In this document: in pieces, positions 18,859 to 27,540 of the stretch
Layout: every line of letters begins with the position of its first letter
How positions within the stretch are numbered: the stretch's first letter is position 1
Assembly (NCBI GenBank): GCA_020621965.1
Contig: JAHRYV010000001.1
Span: 62,001-126,000, forward strand
From: Curvibacter sp.
GTDB taxonomy: Bacteria; Pseudomonadota; Gammaproteobacteria; Burkholderiales; Burkholderiaceae_C
DNA length: 64,000 nt
Reading direction: 5' to 3'
Translations under genes and position numbers: made by a program
Notes under the pieces: model-generated
The model's database searches: none
The model's input: only the letters and a program-made list of their open reading frames with translations
What the model was told of the DNA's origin: nothing

Positions 18859-19857
18859 TCAGATCTTGCCGGCCGCCTTGAGGCGGTCAATCGTGGCCTT
18901 CTCGGCCGCGTAGGTGCGCGCCGCATAGGCCGTGTACTCGGCCGTGTTCATGTAGACCGTCGGCATGTAGAACTTGTCCAGGGTGTCCTGCACGCGCTGG
19001 TCGTCCAGCGTCTTCTTGAAGGCGTCGTGCAGGATCTTCACCAATGCGGGGTCCATGTTCTTCGGGCCGCCGATGCCCCACGGCGACTCGGTCACCGTAT
19101 CCCATCCGCTTTCCTTGACCGTGGGCACATCGGGGAAGGCCTTGTTGCGCTTGCTGCCCAGCGTGGCCAGCAGCTTGAGCTTGCCGGCCATCACGTGCGG
19201 CGCGAATTCCATGGTGCCGCTCATGAGCGGGATGTGCCCGCCCAGGATGGCCTGCAGGATCTCGGCCGAGCCCTTGTAGGGGATGTCCTGCAGCACGATG
19301 CCGGCCTTGGCCGCGAACTCCTCGATGGCCAGATGGGGTGTGGTGCCGGTCCCGGTGTGGCCGTAGTTGACCTGCCCCGGATGGGCCTTGGCATAGGCCA
19401 CCATCTCCTGCAGCGTCTTGTAGGGCGCGTCGGGACGCGCGGCCAGGCCGAAGGTGTAGCCGGTCAGGCAGACGATGTGCGTGAGATCCTTGACCGGATC
19501 GAAAGCGGTCTTCTGCATGTGCGGGATGCGGTAGATGCCCAGCGGAAGCTGGGTCAGCAGATAACCATCCGGCTTGGCGTTGACCATGGCGTTGGCGCCC
19601 AGGGTGCCACCGGCACCCGGCTTGTTTTCGATGATCACGGTGCCGCCGAGCGCCCGTCCCGCCGCCTCGGCAAAGGCGCGCATCACCGCGTCGCTGCTGC
19701 CGCCGGTGGGCCAGGGCGCGATCAGTGTGATGGGGCGGTTCGGAAACTTGTCCTGCGCCAGCGCCCAGGGGCTGACCAGTGCGGGCGCGGCGGCCAGCGC
19801 GGCGCCGCGTGTGATCAGTTGGCGGCGGGTGAGGGAACGATACGGGGAACGGCTCAT
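18859..19857 (-). CDS. Bug/TctC-family tripartite tricarboxylate transporter substrate-binding protein
   Basis: The 332-residue protein begins with a twin-arginine-like signal (TRRQLITRGAALAAAPAL) and continues FPNRPITLIAPWPTGGSSDAVMRAF, the Bug family hallmark; GTLGANAMVNAKPDGYLL and GHTGTGTTPHLAIE are further conserved segments. These proteins bind carboxylic acids in the periplasm, are strongly expanded in Burkholderiales, and often lack an adjacent TctAB permease, as here. The ligand is unknown. It is convergent with the EamA gene. Confidence 0.92.
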   Translation of the reverse strand: MSRSPYRSLTRRQLITRGAALAAAPALVSPWALAQDKFPNRPITLIAPWPTGGSSDAVMRAFAEAAGRALGGTVIIENKPGAGGTLGANAMVNAKPDGYLLTQLPLGIYRIPHMQKTAFDPVKDLTHIVCLTGYTFGLAARPDAPYKTLQEMVAYAKAHPGQVNYGHTGTGTTPHLAIEEFAAKAGIVLQDIPYKGSAEILQAILGGHIPLMSGTMEFAPHVMAGKLKLLATLGSKRNKAFPDVPTVKESGWDTVTESPWGIGGPKNMDPALVKILHDAFKKTLDDQRVQDTLDKFYMPTVYMNTAEYTAYAARTYAAEKATIDRLKAAGKI

Positions 19858-19975
19858 GCTTGTCTCCTGATGATGAGGGGCAGATCAGGATTCTGATCCG
19901 CTTTGCCGCGCCGCCCTGTCTCCAAGGCGGCGTCGGCGAGCCCTGCCTTTATAGTGGAACACGGAGGATGCATCC

Positions 19976-20323
19976 ATGGCCAGCCGCAACGAATTTGCAG
20001 AGTTTGTCATCGGGCAGATGGCCGGACTCGGCACCATTGCTGCTCGCCGCATGTTTGGCGGCCACGGCATCTACTGCGATGGGCTTTTCATCGCCATCAT
20101 CACGGGCGACAAGCTGTATTTCAAAGCCGATGCGCAGACGCAGGCCGACTTCGAGGCGCGCGGCCTGCCACGCTTCGGCTACAGCGCAGGCGGCAAGGCC
20201 GTGCAGCTGAGGTACTACGAGGCGCCCGCCGAGGTGTTCGACGAGCCGCAGGCCATGCGCGATTGGGGCCGGCTGGCGCTGGCCGCCGCCGTGCGCGCGC
20301 GCAAGCCGGCGCGCAAGAACTAG
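19976..20323 (+). CDS. TfoX N-terminal domain protein
   Basis: The 115-residue protein has the TfoX-N layout: ...AARRMFGGHGIYCDGLFIAIITGDKLYFKADAQT..., a small alpha/beta domain also found alone. Stand-alone TfoX-N proteins are widespread and mostly uncharacterised; a role in competence is not implied. The Arg/Lys-rich tail (VRARKPARKN) may bind nucleic acid. Its stop overlaps the convergent CoA-transferase stop by four bases. Confidence 0.85.
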   Translation: MASRNEFAEFVIGQMAGLGTIAARRMFGGHGIYCDGLFIAIITGDKLYFKADAQTQADFEARGLPRFGYSAGGKAVQLRYYEAPAEVFDEPQAMRDWGRLALAAAVRARKPARKN

Positions 20324-21570
20324 ACGATGCCTGCGTCGCGCAAGGCCGCAATGCGCGACGCATCCAGCCCCAGCTCGGCCAGCACCTCGTCGGTGTGCTC
20401 GCCCAGCACGGGCGCGGCGCGGCGCAGCACCGGCGGCGTGGACTGCAGGCGCAGCGGGCTGGCCACACTGCGGATGACGGGCACACCCTCGGCCGCCACC
20501 GCCTGCGGCGAGCGCGCCTGCTCGACGGCCAGGCCGCGCGCGCGCACCTGCTCGTCGGCAAACGCCTGGCCGATATCGTTGATCGGGCCGCAGGGCACGG
20601 CCTTGTCTTCCAGCAGGGTGATCCACTCGGCCGTGCTGCGGGTACGCGTCACGTCCATGAGGCGCGGCACCAGTTCCTCGCGGTGCTTGACCCGCTGCGG
20701 GTTGCTGGCGTAGCGCGCGTCGCGCGCCAGTTCGGGGCAGCCGGCCGCGTCGCAGAAGCGCGCGAACTGCCCGTCGTTGCCGATCGCCAGCAGCATGGCG
20801 CCGTCGCGCGTCGGGAAGTCCTGATACGGCACCAGGCTCGGGTGGCTGTTGCCCTGGCGCTGCGGCACCTTGCCGGTGTTGAGAAAACCACCGGCCTGGT
20901 TGGCCAGGATGGCCATGCCGACGTCGAGCAGGGCCATGTCGATGTGCTGGCCCTCGCCCGTGCGATGGCGCACTTCGAGCGCGGCCAGGATGGCGGTGGC
21001 AGCGTAGACGCCGGTGAAAAGATCGGTCAGCGCCACGCCCACACGCTGCGGGCCCCCGCCGGGCACGTCGTCGGGGCGGCCGGTGATGCTCATCATCCCG
21101 CTCATGGCCTGGATCATCAGGTCGTAGCCGGCGCGCTCGGCGTAGGGACCGTCCTGGCCGAAGCCGGTGACCGAGCAGTAGATGAGTTTCGGGTTGACGG
21201 CCTTCAGGCTCTCATAGTCCAGCCCGTAGTGCGCCAGGCCGCCGACCTTGAAGTTCTCCACCAGCACGTCGCTCTGCGCGGCCAGCTGGCGGATCAGCGC
21301 CTGTCCTTCGGGTTTGGCCAGGTCCACCGTGATGGAGCGTTTGTTGCGGTTGGCGGCTGTGTAGTAGGCCGCATGCCCGGTGTCCTGACCTTGCGCGTCC
21401 TTCAGGAAGGGCGGCCCCCAGTGACGCGTGTCGTCACCGGCACCGGGGCGCTCGACTTTCACCACATCGGCCCCGAGATCGGCCAGGATCTGCGCGCACC
21501 AGGGGCCGGCGAGCACGCGTGAGAGGTCGAGCACCTTGATGTGAGGAAGTGCGGATGGTTTGTCAGTCAT
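20320..21570 (-). CDS. CaiB/BaiF family III CoA-transferase, probably succinyl-CoA:glutarate CoA-transferase
   Basis: The 416-residue protein starts MTDKPSALPHIKVLDLSRVLAGPWCAQ, followed by KVERPGAGDDTR, NRNKRSITVDL, and DVLVENFKVGGLAHYGLDY, which carries the catalytic Asp/Glu region of family III transferases. It is encoded downstream of glutaryl-CoA dehydrogenase on the same strand, so activation of glutarate with succinyl-CoA (GcdG-like role) is the natural inference. The start at 21570 matches the family; the track extension to 21705 would run into the repeat array. The 262-base gap to gcdH contains a striking inverted-repeat structure. Confidence 0.88.
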   Translation of the reverse strand: MTDKPSALPHIKVLDLSRVLAGPWCAQILADLGADVVKVERPGAGDDTRHWGPPFLKDAQGQDTGHAAYYTAANRNKRSITVDLAKPEGQALIRQLAAQSDVLVENFKVGGLAHYGLDYESLKAVNPKLIYCSVTGFGQDGPYAERAGYDLMIQAMSGMMSITGRPDDVPGGGPQRVGVALTDLFTGVYAATAILAALEVRHRTGEGQHIDMALLDVGMAILANQAGGFLNTGKVPQRQGNSHPSLVPYQDFPTRDGAMLLAIGNDGQFARFCDAAGCPELARDARYASNPQRVKHREELVPRLMDVTRTRSTAEWITLLEDKAVPCGPINDIGQAFADEQVRARGLAVEQARSPQAVAAEGVPVIRSVASPLRLQSTPPVLRRAAPVLGEHTDEVLAELGLDASRIAALRDAGIV

Positions 21571-21600
21571 GCTTCTGTCCTTCTTGCGGGTTTCTCGCCT

Positions 21601-21676
21601 GCCACATGGGCGCTTGCCGGGGGCCTCATAGGCGCTGCGCTTTGCCAAATCGGCCCCCGGCAAGCGCCCATGTGGC
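21601..21676. repeat. Inverted-repeat unit 1 (A-B-A') in gcdH/CoA-transferase gap
   Basis: Arm A (21601-21625) and arm A' (21652-21676) are perfect 25-bp inverted copies. The 26-base segment between them (21626-21651, B) is a perfect inverted copy of 21743-21768 in unit 2. With flanking GGCC the B/B' identity extends to 34 bp (21622-21655 against 21739-21772). It is not coding. It may be a REP/MITE-like element, and the family is unknown to me. Confidence 0.85.
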
Positions 21677-21716
21677 GAGAGCAAGGTTTTCTTTTGGCAA
21701 GGCAAATACCTTTGCA

Positions 21717-21794
21717 GCCGAGAGGGGGAGCGGGTGGCGGCCGATTTGGCAAAGCGCAGCGCCTATGAGGCCGCCGCCCGCTCCCCCTCTCGGC
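21717..21794. repeat. Inverted-repeat unit 2 (C-B'-C') in gcdH/CoA-transferase gap
   Basis: Arm C (21717-21742) and arm C' (21769-21794) are 26-bp inverted copies with one mismatch, enclosing B' (21743-21768), the exact reverse complement of the loop of unit 1. Arms C differ in sequence from arms A. In RNA, either two hairpins with complementary loops or one long B/B' helix can form. Confidence 0.85.
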
Positions 21795-21832
21795 CGCCAC
21801 ATGACTCACGTCGAAACGAGTGCTACCAAACT

Positions 21833-23032
21833 TCAGTTCGCAAACGCCGCGATACCGGTCTGCGCGCGCCCCAGGATCAGCGCATGGATGTCGTGCGTGC
21901 CCTCATAGGTGTTGACCACCTCCAGGTTCACCAGATGGCGCGCCACGCCGAACTCGTCGGAAATGCCGTTGCCGCCCATCATGTCGCGCGCCAGGCGCGC
22001 CACGTCCAGCGCCTTGCCGCAAGAGTTGCGCTTGAGGATGGAGGTGATCTCCACTGCCGCCGTGCCTTCGTCCTTCATGCGGCCCAGACGCAGGCAACCC
22101 AGCAGGCCGAGGCTGATCTCGGTCTGCATGTCGGCCAGCTTCTTCTGGATCAGCTGGTTGGCCGCCAGCGGACGACCGAACTGCTTGCGGTCCAGCACGT
22201 ACTGGCGCGCACGGAACCAGCAGTCCTCGGCCGCGCCCAGCGCGCCCCAGGCGATGCCGTAGCGCGCCGAGTTCAGGCAGGTGAAGGGGCCCTTAAGCCC
22301 CTGCACGTCGGGGAAGGCGTTCTCTTCCGGGCAGAACACGTTGTCCATCACGATCTCGCCGGTGATGGAGGCGCGCAGGCCCACCTTGCCGTGCACGGCG
22401 GGGGCGGACAGACCCTTCATGCCCTTTTCCAGCACGAAGCCGCGGATCGGGCCGACGGCGCCGCTCTCGCTGACCTCCTTGGCCCAGACCACGAAGACGT
22501 CGGCGATCGGGCTGTTGGAGATCCACATCTTGCTGCCCACCATGCGGTAGCCGCCGGCGGTCTTGTAGGCGCGCGTGGCCATGGAGTTGGGGTCGGAGCC
22601 GTGGTCGGGTTCGGTCAGGCCGAAGCAGCCGATCCACTCGCCCGTTGCCAGCTTGGGCAGGTACTTCTGCTTCTGCGCCTCGGAGCCGAATTCGAAGATC
22701 GGGACCATCACCAGGGACGACTGCACGCTCATCATGGAGCGGTAGCCGGAATCGACACGCTCCACTTCGCGGGCGATCAGGCCGTAGGCCACGTAGTTCA
22801 GGCCCGGGCCGCCGTACTGCTCGGGAATGGTGGGGCCCAGCAGGCCCAGCTCACCCATCTCGCGGAAGATGGCCGGGTCGGTTTTCTCATGGCGGAAGGC
22901 CTCCAGCACGCGGGGGGCCAGCTTGTCCTGGCAATAAGCGGCAGCGGCGTCGCGCACCATGCGCTCGTCGGCGCTGAGTTGCTGATCGAGGAGGAAGGGG
23001 TCGTTCCAGTGGAAGGCGGCATTGGTGGCCAT
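21833..23032 (-). CDS. gcdH: Glutaryl-CoA dehydrogenase
   Basis: This 399-residue acyl-CoA dehydrogenase has the glutaryl-CoA dehydrogenase signatures [29 protein letters not shown] (in part), [14 protein letters not shown], and near the C-terminus [20 protein letters not shown], which holds the catalytic glutamate (YEGT). It oxidatively decarboxylates glutaryl-CoA to crotonyl-CoA in lysine, tryptophan and glutarate catabolism. The start [13 protein letters not shown] at 23032 fits the family length. A CoA-transferase lies downstream and a LysR gene is divergent, the usual gcd arrangement. Confidence 0.93.
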   Translation of the reverse strand: MATNAAFHWNDPFLLDQQLSADERMVRDAAAAYCQDKLAPRVLEAFRHEKTDPAIFREMGELGLLGPTIPEQYGGPGLNYVAYGLIAREVERVDSGYRSMMSVQSSLVMVPIFEFGSEAQKQKYLPKLATGEWIGCFGLTEPDHGSDPNSMATRAYKTAGGYRMVGSKMWISNSPIADVFVVWAKEVSESGAVGPIRGFVLEKGMKGLSAPAVHGKVGLRASITGEIVMDNVFCPEENAFPDVQGLKGPFTCLNSARYGIAWGALGAAEDCWFRARQYVLDRKQFGRPLAANQLIQKKLADMQTEISLGLLGCLRLGRMKDEGTAAVEITSILKRNSCGKALDVARLARDMMGGNGISDEFGVARHLVNLEVVNTYEGTHDIHALILGRAQTGIAAFAN

Positions 23033-23106
23033 GATCGGTGCTCCAGTAGTCTGCCGCCATGGTAGCCATCGGCCGGTGCGAGGGCAAACGAGAATTTGGC
23101 ACCCAC

Positions 23107-23125
23107 ATATGATTAGAGCGCATAT
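23107..23125. promoter_or_regulatory. Candidate LysR operator in gcdH/lysR divergent region
   Basis: ATATG and CATAT form an inverted repeat separated by nine bases (T-N11-A pattern), the usual LysR box, in the 159-base region between the divergent gcdH and lysR genes. Confidence 0.5.
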
Positions 23126-23191
23126 ATAAACAACGCCCATTGCGGCACTTCATTGCTGTTGGCCGCGTCAGTTGTGTATATTTCGCACACC

Positions 23192-24091
23192 ATGCGCCGC
23201 AAGATCCCTTCGCTGCAAGCCCTGGCCTGCTTCGACGCCGCCGCCCGCCACGAGAGCTACACCCGTGCGGCGCAGGAGCTGGCCCTGACGCAAAGCGCCG
23301 TGTCGCGCCAGATCGGCGCGCTGGAAGAGTTCCTCGGCATCGCGCTGTTCCGGCGCACGCGCCACGGCGTGGCGCTCACACCCGGCGGTGCCGACTATGC
23401 GCGCCAGATCGCGCCGCGCCTGCAGGCGCTGGAGCGCGACACGCTGGACGCCATGTCCCGCCAGGGCACCGCCGGCGGCATCGCCCTGGCCGCGGTGCCC
23501 ACCTTCGCCACCCGCTGGCTGCTGCCGCGCCTGCCGCAACTCGCGCAGCAACATCCCGAGCTGGTGGTGCACATCGAGACGCGCACCCGTCCTTTCCTGT
23601 TTGCCGACACCGGCTTCGACGCCGCACTCTATTCCGGCACGCCTGAGCAGGTGGCCAACTGGGCCGGCACCCGCGCGCTCGCGCTGATCGACGAGGAGGT
23701 GGTGCCGGTCTGCGCCCCGGCCCTGCTGGGCGGGCGCCGCCGCCTGCAGCCCCGGGACCTCGCGGGCCTGCCGCTGCTGCAGCAGAGCACGCGGCCCGAG
23801 GCCTGGCGCCAGTGGTTCGAGGCCATGGCGGTGGAGGCGCCCCAGGCGCTGTCCGGCCCCCGCTATGAGCTGTATTCGATGACGGCCGCCGCCGCTGCCC
23901 AGGGCCTGGGCCTGGCATTGGTGCCGCGCCTGCTGATCGAGCCGGAGCTGGCGCGTGGCGAACTGGTGGTGGCCTGCCCACGGCCACTGAAAAGCGGCCG
24001 CGCCTACTGGCTGGTCATGCCCGAGCGCGGCGAGCCGCGGCCGGCGCTGGCGGCCTTCGCCGCCTGGCTGCAGCGGCAAGCCGGCCGCTGA
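23192..24091 (+). CDS. LysR-family regulator, probably of glutaryl-CoA dehydrogenase
   Basis: The 299-residue regulator starts MRRKIPSLQALACFDAAARHESYTRAAQELALTQSAVSRQI (in part), a GcvA/AmpR-type LysR helix-turn-helix, with an effector domain after about residue 90. LysR genes of this subgroup divergent from gcdH are commonly named gcdR; that name is positional inference here. A palindromic T-N11-A box lies between the two promoters. It is convergent with a diguanylate cyclase gene, 9 bases apart. Confidence 0.88.
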   Translation: MRRKIPSLQALACFDAAARHESYTRAAQELALTQSAVSRQIGALEEFLGIALFRRTRHGVALTPGGADYARQIAPRLQALERDTLDAMSRQGTAGGIALAAVPTFATRWLLPRLPQLAQQHPELVVHIETRTRPFLFADTGFDAALYSGTPEQVANWAGTRALALIDEEVVPVCAPALLGGRRRLQPRDLAGLPLLQQSTRPEAWRQWFEAMAVEAPQALSGPRYELYSMTAAAAAQGLGLALVPRLLIEPELARGELVVACPRPLKSGRAYWLVMPERGEPRPALAAFAAWLQRQAGR

Positions 24092-24100
24092 GGCCCGCGC

Positions 24101-25246
24101 TCAGAGTTGTTCCACGCGGTTGCGGCCGTTCTGCTTGGCCCGGTACAGCGCCTGGTCGGCGACGTTGACCATGTCATCGGTCGAGCGGTCGGCCGTGATG
24201 TCCAGTGCGTGGCAGCCGATGCTGACGGTCAGCGGCATGCGTGGCCCATCGAGTGCCAGGAAGGTCGTGCGCTCCACGGTCAGCCGCAGGTGCTCCGCCA
24301 GCAGGGCCGCGCCCTGGGCGTCGGTCTCGGGCAGGACCACCAGGAACTCCTCGCCGCCCCAGCGGCCCGCCAGGTCCTGGGACCGCACCCTGGCCCGTAT
24401 GCAGTCGGCCAGCTGGCGCAGGGCCTGGTCGCCGGAGAGGTGGCCGTAGCTGTCGTTGATGCGCTTGAAGTGGTCTATGTCGATCATGAGCAGGGCCAGG
24501 GGGCGGCCGCTGCGCAAGGCTTGCGCCAGCTGCCGCGTCAGCGCTTCCTGGATGTCGCGGCGATTGCTCAGGCCCGTAAGTTCGTCCTGCATGGCCAGCT
24601 GGCGGTTGCGCTCGTCGGCACGCTCCTTGGTCATGACCACCATGCCGAAGTTGGACAGCACCATGGCGACGGAAGTGATGCTGAAGATCAGGGCCTGCAC
24701 GGCATTGGAGTCGGTGACGGATCGGATCTCCACCGTGCCGGACAACACAGCCGCGGCACGCACCAGCAGCGCCAGCAGAAATAGGCCGAAGCCGGCCAGC
24801 ACGAACTGCTTGCCGCGCCCGGGCGTCAAGGCCCAGCGCTGGTGCATGGCCCAGGCGAACTGGACGAACTGCACACTCAGCACGGCGGCCAGCAGCAACA
24901 CCCGCGCAACCATGTGATCCTGCAGCAGCGCGAAGGTCAGCGCCACAAAGGGCACCGGCGCCCAGATCCAGCGCCGCGGCGGCCGGCGGCCCTGGAACTT
25001 GTACACACCCTCGCTCATCAGCGCGAACACGGACGTGATCAGCACGTTGGCCAGCACGACCGACAGCCAGTCGCTGGCCACACCGCGCAGCGCGTACAAC
25101 ACATAGGCGCCGGTATGGGCCACCAGCGCCAGGGCCCAGTACATCAGGCCGTCGGCCCGGTCCCGCCGGGCGACCAGGCCGAGGCAGGCGGCCAGGGTGG
25201 TCGTGATCAGGATGTTGACGTACAGCAGGGTCGGCGTGTGCACCAT
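24101..25246 (-). CDS. Membrane-bound diguanylate cyclase (GGDEF domain)
   Basis: The 381-residue protein has an N-terminal region of about six or seven hydrophobic helices (to about residue 200) and a GGDEF domain. The active site is GGEEF in GRWGGEEFLVV (about 296), and an RxxD inhibitory site (RSQD) sits five residues before it, so both catalysis and c-di-GMP feedback inhibition are expected. DELTGLSNRR opens the domain. The start MVHTPTLLYVNILI at 25246 puts the first helix at the N-terminus; the track start at 25369 is too long. The membrane domain probably senses an unknown signal. Confidence 0.92.
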   Translation of the reverse strand: MVHTPTLLYVNILITTTLAACLGLVARRDRADGLMYWALALVAHTGAYVLYALRGVASDWLSVVLANVLITSVFALMSEGVYKFQGRRPPRRWIWAPVPFVALTFALLQDHMVARVLLLAAVLSVQFVQFAWAMHQRWALTPGRGKQFVLAGFGLFLLALLVRAAAVLSGTVEIRSVTDSNAVQALIFSITSVAMVLSNFGMVVMTKERADERNRQLAMQDELTGLSNRRDIQEALTRQLAQALRSGRPLALLMIDIDHFKRINDSYGHLSGDQALRQLADCIRARVRSQDLAGRWGGEEFLVVLPETDAQGAALLAEHLRLTVERTTFLALDGPRMPLTVSIGCHALDITADRSTDDMVNVADQALYRAKQNGRNRVEQL

Positions 25247-25302
25247 GGTGTGCCCATTGTGGGGGCGCTCATGAGTCGCGGCCCGGTTCCCGAGCGCGAT
25301 GC

Positions 25303-27414
25303 TCAGTGACTTATTGCCGCTTGCCCGGCCGCGTAGCGTTCCGCGAACTGCACGTACCACTCCAGGCAACCCGGATTGGCCATGGCGTCCTGGTTGACCA
25401 CCTTGGCCAGCGGCTGGCCCAGCAGCAGCTTCTTGATCGGCAGCTCCTGCTTCTTGCCGGTGAGCGTGCGCGGGATCTCGGTCACCCGCAGGATTTCGTT
25501 GGGCAGGAAGCGCGGCGACAGTGCGGTCTTGATGGCGTCGTTGATCTTCGCCGTCATCGCGGCGTCGAGTGTGTAACCCGGACGCAGCACCACGAACAGC
25601 GGCATATAGCTCTCGCGCCCCAGGTACTCGAGGTCCACCACCATGGAGTCCAGCACCTCGGGCAGGGCTTCCACCGCGCTGTAGAGCTCGCTGGTGCCCA
25701 TGCGCAGGCCATGGCGGTTGATGGTGGCGTCGCTGCGGCCGTAGATGATGCAGCTGCCGCGCGGGGTGATCTTCAGCCAGTCGCCGTGGCGCCAGACGGG
25801 TCCGGCTTCGGGCCCCGCATCGCCGCCGCCGGGCCGGCGGCCGTGGCCGGCCGGGTACGTGTCGAAATAGCTGGCGAGATAGCGCTGATGCCCCTCGTCG
25901 TTCCAGAGGCGCAAGGGCATGCTCGGGATGGGCTGGGTGCAGACCAGTTCGCCCACGGCGTCGGTGACCGGCTCACCCTGCTCGTTCCAGGCCTCGACCG
26001 CGCAGCCCAGGATGCGGCACTGCATCTCACCCGGTACCTGGGGCAGTTCACGGTTGCCGCCGATGAAGGCGCCGGCAAAGTCCGTGCCGCCGGAAATATT
26101 GCTCCACCAGATGTCGGGGGTGCCGATGGCGCTCATCTGCGCGTCGCCCCAGCGCTGCACCTCCTCGCTCAGCGGCGAGCCGGTGGAGCCCAGGGCGCGC
26201 ACGCGGCCCAGCGGCCCGCAGCGTTGGAGGTCGATGCCGGCTTTCATGCAGTTGGCGTAGAAGGCGGCGCCGGCGCCGAAGTAGGTGACCTTGGTGTCGG
26301 CGGCGAAGCGCCACAGCGTGGTCCAGTCCGGGGCGGTGCGCTGGCCCGCCGCGTCCACGCTGGCGCCCGCCGGGCTGCCATCGAAGATGCAGACGGTGGT
26401 GCCGGTCAGCAGGCCGGCCAGCTGGCAGTTCCACATCACCCAGCCGGTCGAGCTGTACCAGTGGAAGCGTTCGCCGTAGGTGTTGGGCGCATAACTGCAG
26501 CCGATGTCGGTATTCAACGTGAGGGCCAGCGCGACGATGAGGATGCCGCCGTGTCCGTGCACGATGGGCTTGGGCAGGCCGGTGGTGCCGCTGGAGTAGA
26601 CCACCCACAGGGGATGGTCGAAGGGCAGCCACTCGGGCTGGAAGGCGCGGGTCTGCGCCTCATCGCGCGCCGTTGCCTGCGCGAAGGCCAGCACCTGCAC
26701 CCCGGCGCGCACAGCGAAACTGGGCAGTCCCAGCGTGGGCAGCACGATCAGGTGCTCGACCGTGGGCAACGCCGCGCAGAGCTCGGCCACCACCGCGCGC
26801 CGGTCGGCATCGCGCCCGCCGTAGTGCACACCGTCGCAGGCGATCAGCACCTTGGGTTCGATCTGCCGGAAGCGGTCCAGCACAGCGGCCGTCCCCATGT
26901 CGGGTGCGCACAGGCTCCACACCGCGCCGATGGCGGCGGTGGCGAGGAAGGCCACCATGGCCTCGGGAACATTGGGCAGATAGGCCACCACACGATCGCC
27001 GCGGCCCACCCCTAGCGCCTTGAGTTGCAGCGCCAGCGCAGCCACCTGGCGCTGCAGCTCGGGCCAGCTCAGCTCGCGCGCCTTCGCGCCCGCCGCCAGG
27101 CTGCGCTCGTCGTGGCTGACGATGGCGGGCAGGCCGGCGGCCTGTGCCATGGCCACGTGACGGAACACCTGCTGCACGTAGTTCACCTGGGCGCCCGGAA
27201 ACCAGCGCGCGCCCGGCATACGGTTTTCGGCCAGAGCGGCCGTGTGCGGCGTGGGCGAGCTCAGGCCATAGCAGTCCCAGATGCTCTGCCAATAGGCGTT
27301 CAGATCGGTGACCGACCAGCGCCAGAGCGCGTCGTAGGAGTCGAAGCTCAGGCCGCGGCGCTCACGCAGCCAGTTCTGGTAGAGCCGTAGTTGCGGAATG
27401 TTGGGTGCTTTCAT
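25303..27414 (-). CDS. aacS: Acetoacetyl-CoA synthetase
   Basis: The 703-residue adenylate-forming enzyme shows the acetyl-CoA-synthetase-like N-terminal region (SVTDLNAYWQSIWDCYGL), the AMP-binding motif YSSGTTGLPKPIVHG, the core WWSNISGGTDFAGAFIGGNRELP and the C-terminal RSDATINRHGLRMG hinge followed by TGKKQELPIKKLLLG, whose lysine is the catalytic, acetylatable one. It activates acetoacetate with ATP and CoA for ketone-body or polyhydroxybutyrate metabolism. A Gly/Pro-rich stretch AGHGRRPGGGDAGPEAGPV interrupts the usual spacing just before WRHGDW and looks like a local insertion. Start ATG 27414. Confidence 0.92.
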   Translation of the reverse strand: MKAPNIPQLRLYQNWLRERRGLSFDSYDALWRWSVTDLNAYWQSIWDCYGLSSPTPHTAALAENRMPGARWFPGAQVNYVQQVFRHVAMAQAAGLPAIVSHDERSLAAGAKARELSWPELQRQVAALALQLKALGVGRGDRVVAYLPNVPEAMVAFLATAAIGAVWSLCAPDMGTAAVLDRFRQIEPKVLIACDGVHYGGRDADRRAVVAELCAALPTVEHLIVLPTLGLPSFAVRAGVQVLAFAQATARDEAQTRAFQPEWLPFDHPLWVVYSSGTTGLPKPIVHGHGGILIVALALTLNTDIGCSYAPNTYGERFHWYSSTGWVMWNCQLAGLLTGTTVCIFDGSPAGASVDAAGQRTAPDWTTLWRFAADTKVTYFGAGAAFYANCMKAGIDLQRCGPLGRVRALGSTGSPLSEEVQRWGDAQMSAIGTPDIWWSNISGGTDFAGAFIGGNRELPQVPGEMQCRILGCAVEAWNEQGEPVTDAVGELVCTQPIPSMPLRLWNDEGHQRYLASYFDTYPAGHGRRPGGGDAGPEAGPVWRHGDWLKITPRGSCIIYGRSDATINRHGLRMGTSELYSAVEALPEVLDSMVVDLEYLGRESYMPLFVVLRPGYTLDAAMTAKINDAIKTALSPRFLPNEILRVTEIPRTLTGKKQELPIKKLLLGQPLAKVVNQDAMANPGCLEWYVQFAERYAAGQAAISH

Positions 27415-27540
27415 GCCGGTCCTTGCGCGGATAGCGGGCGTACACGCAACTCTAGCAGCCGCCAGGCAGGGGCTGCTGCAAGAACCGGCCGGCGGCGCCG
27501 GGACTCGCGCCGGCATGACCGGCAGCGGGCCCTCGCCGAC

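Noticed and set aside
21601-21794. CRISPR array
   Set aside because: Units are inverted, arms differ between units, and there are no regular direct repeats or spacers and no cas genes.
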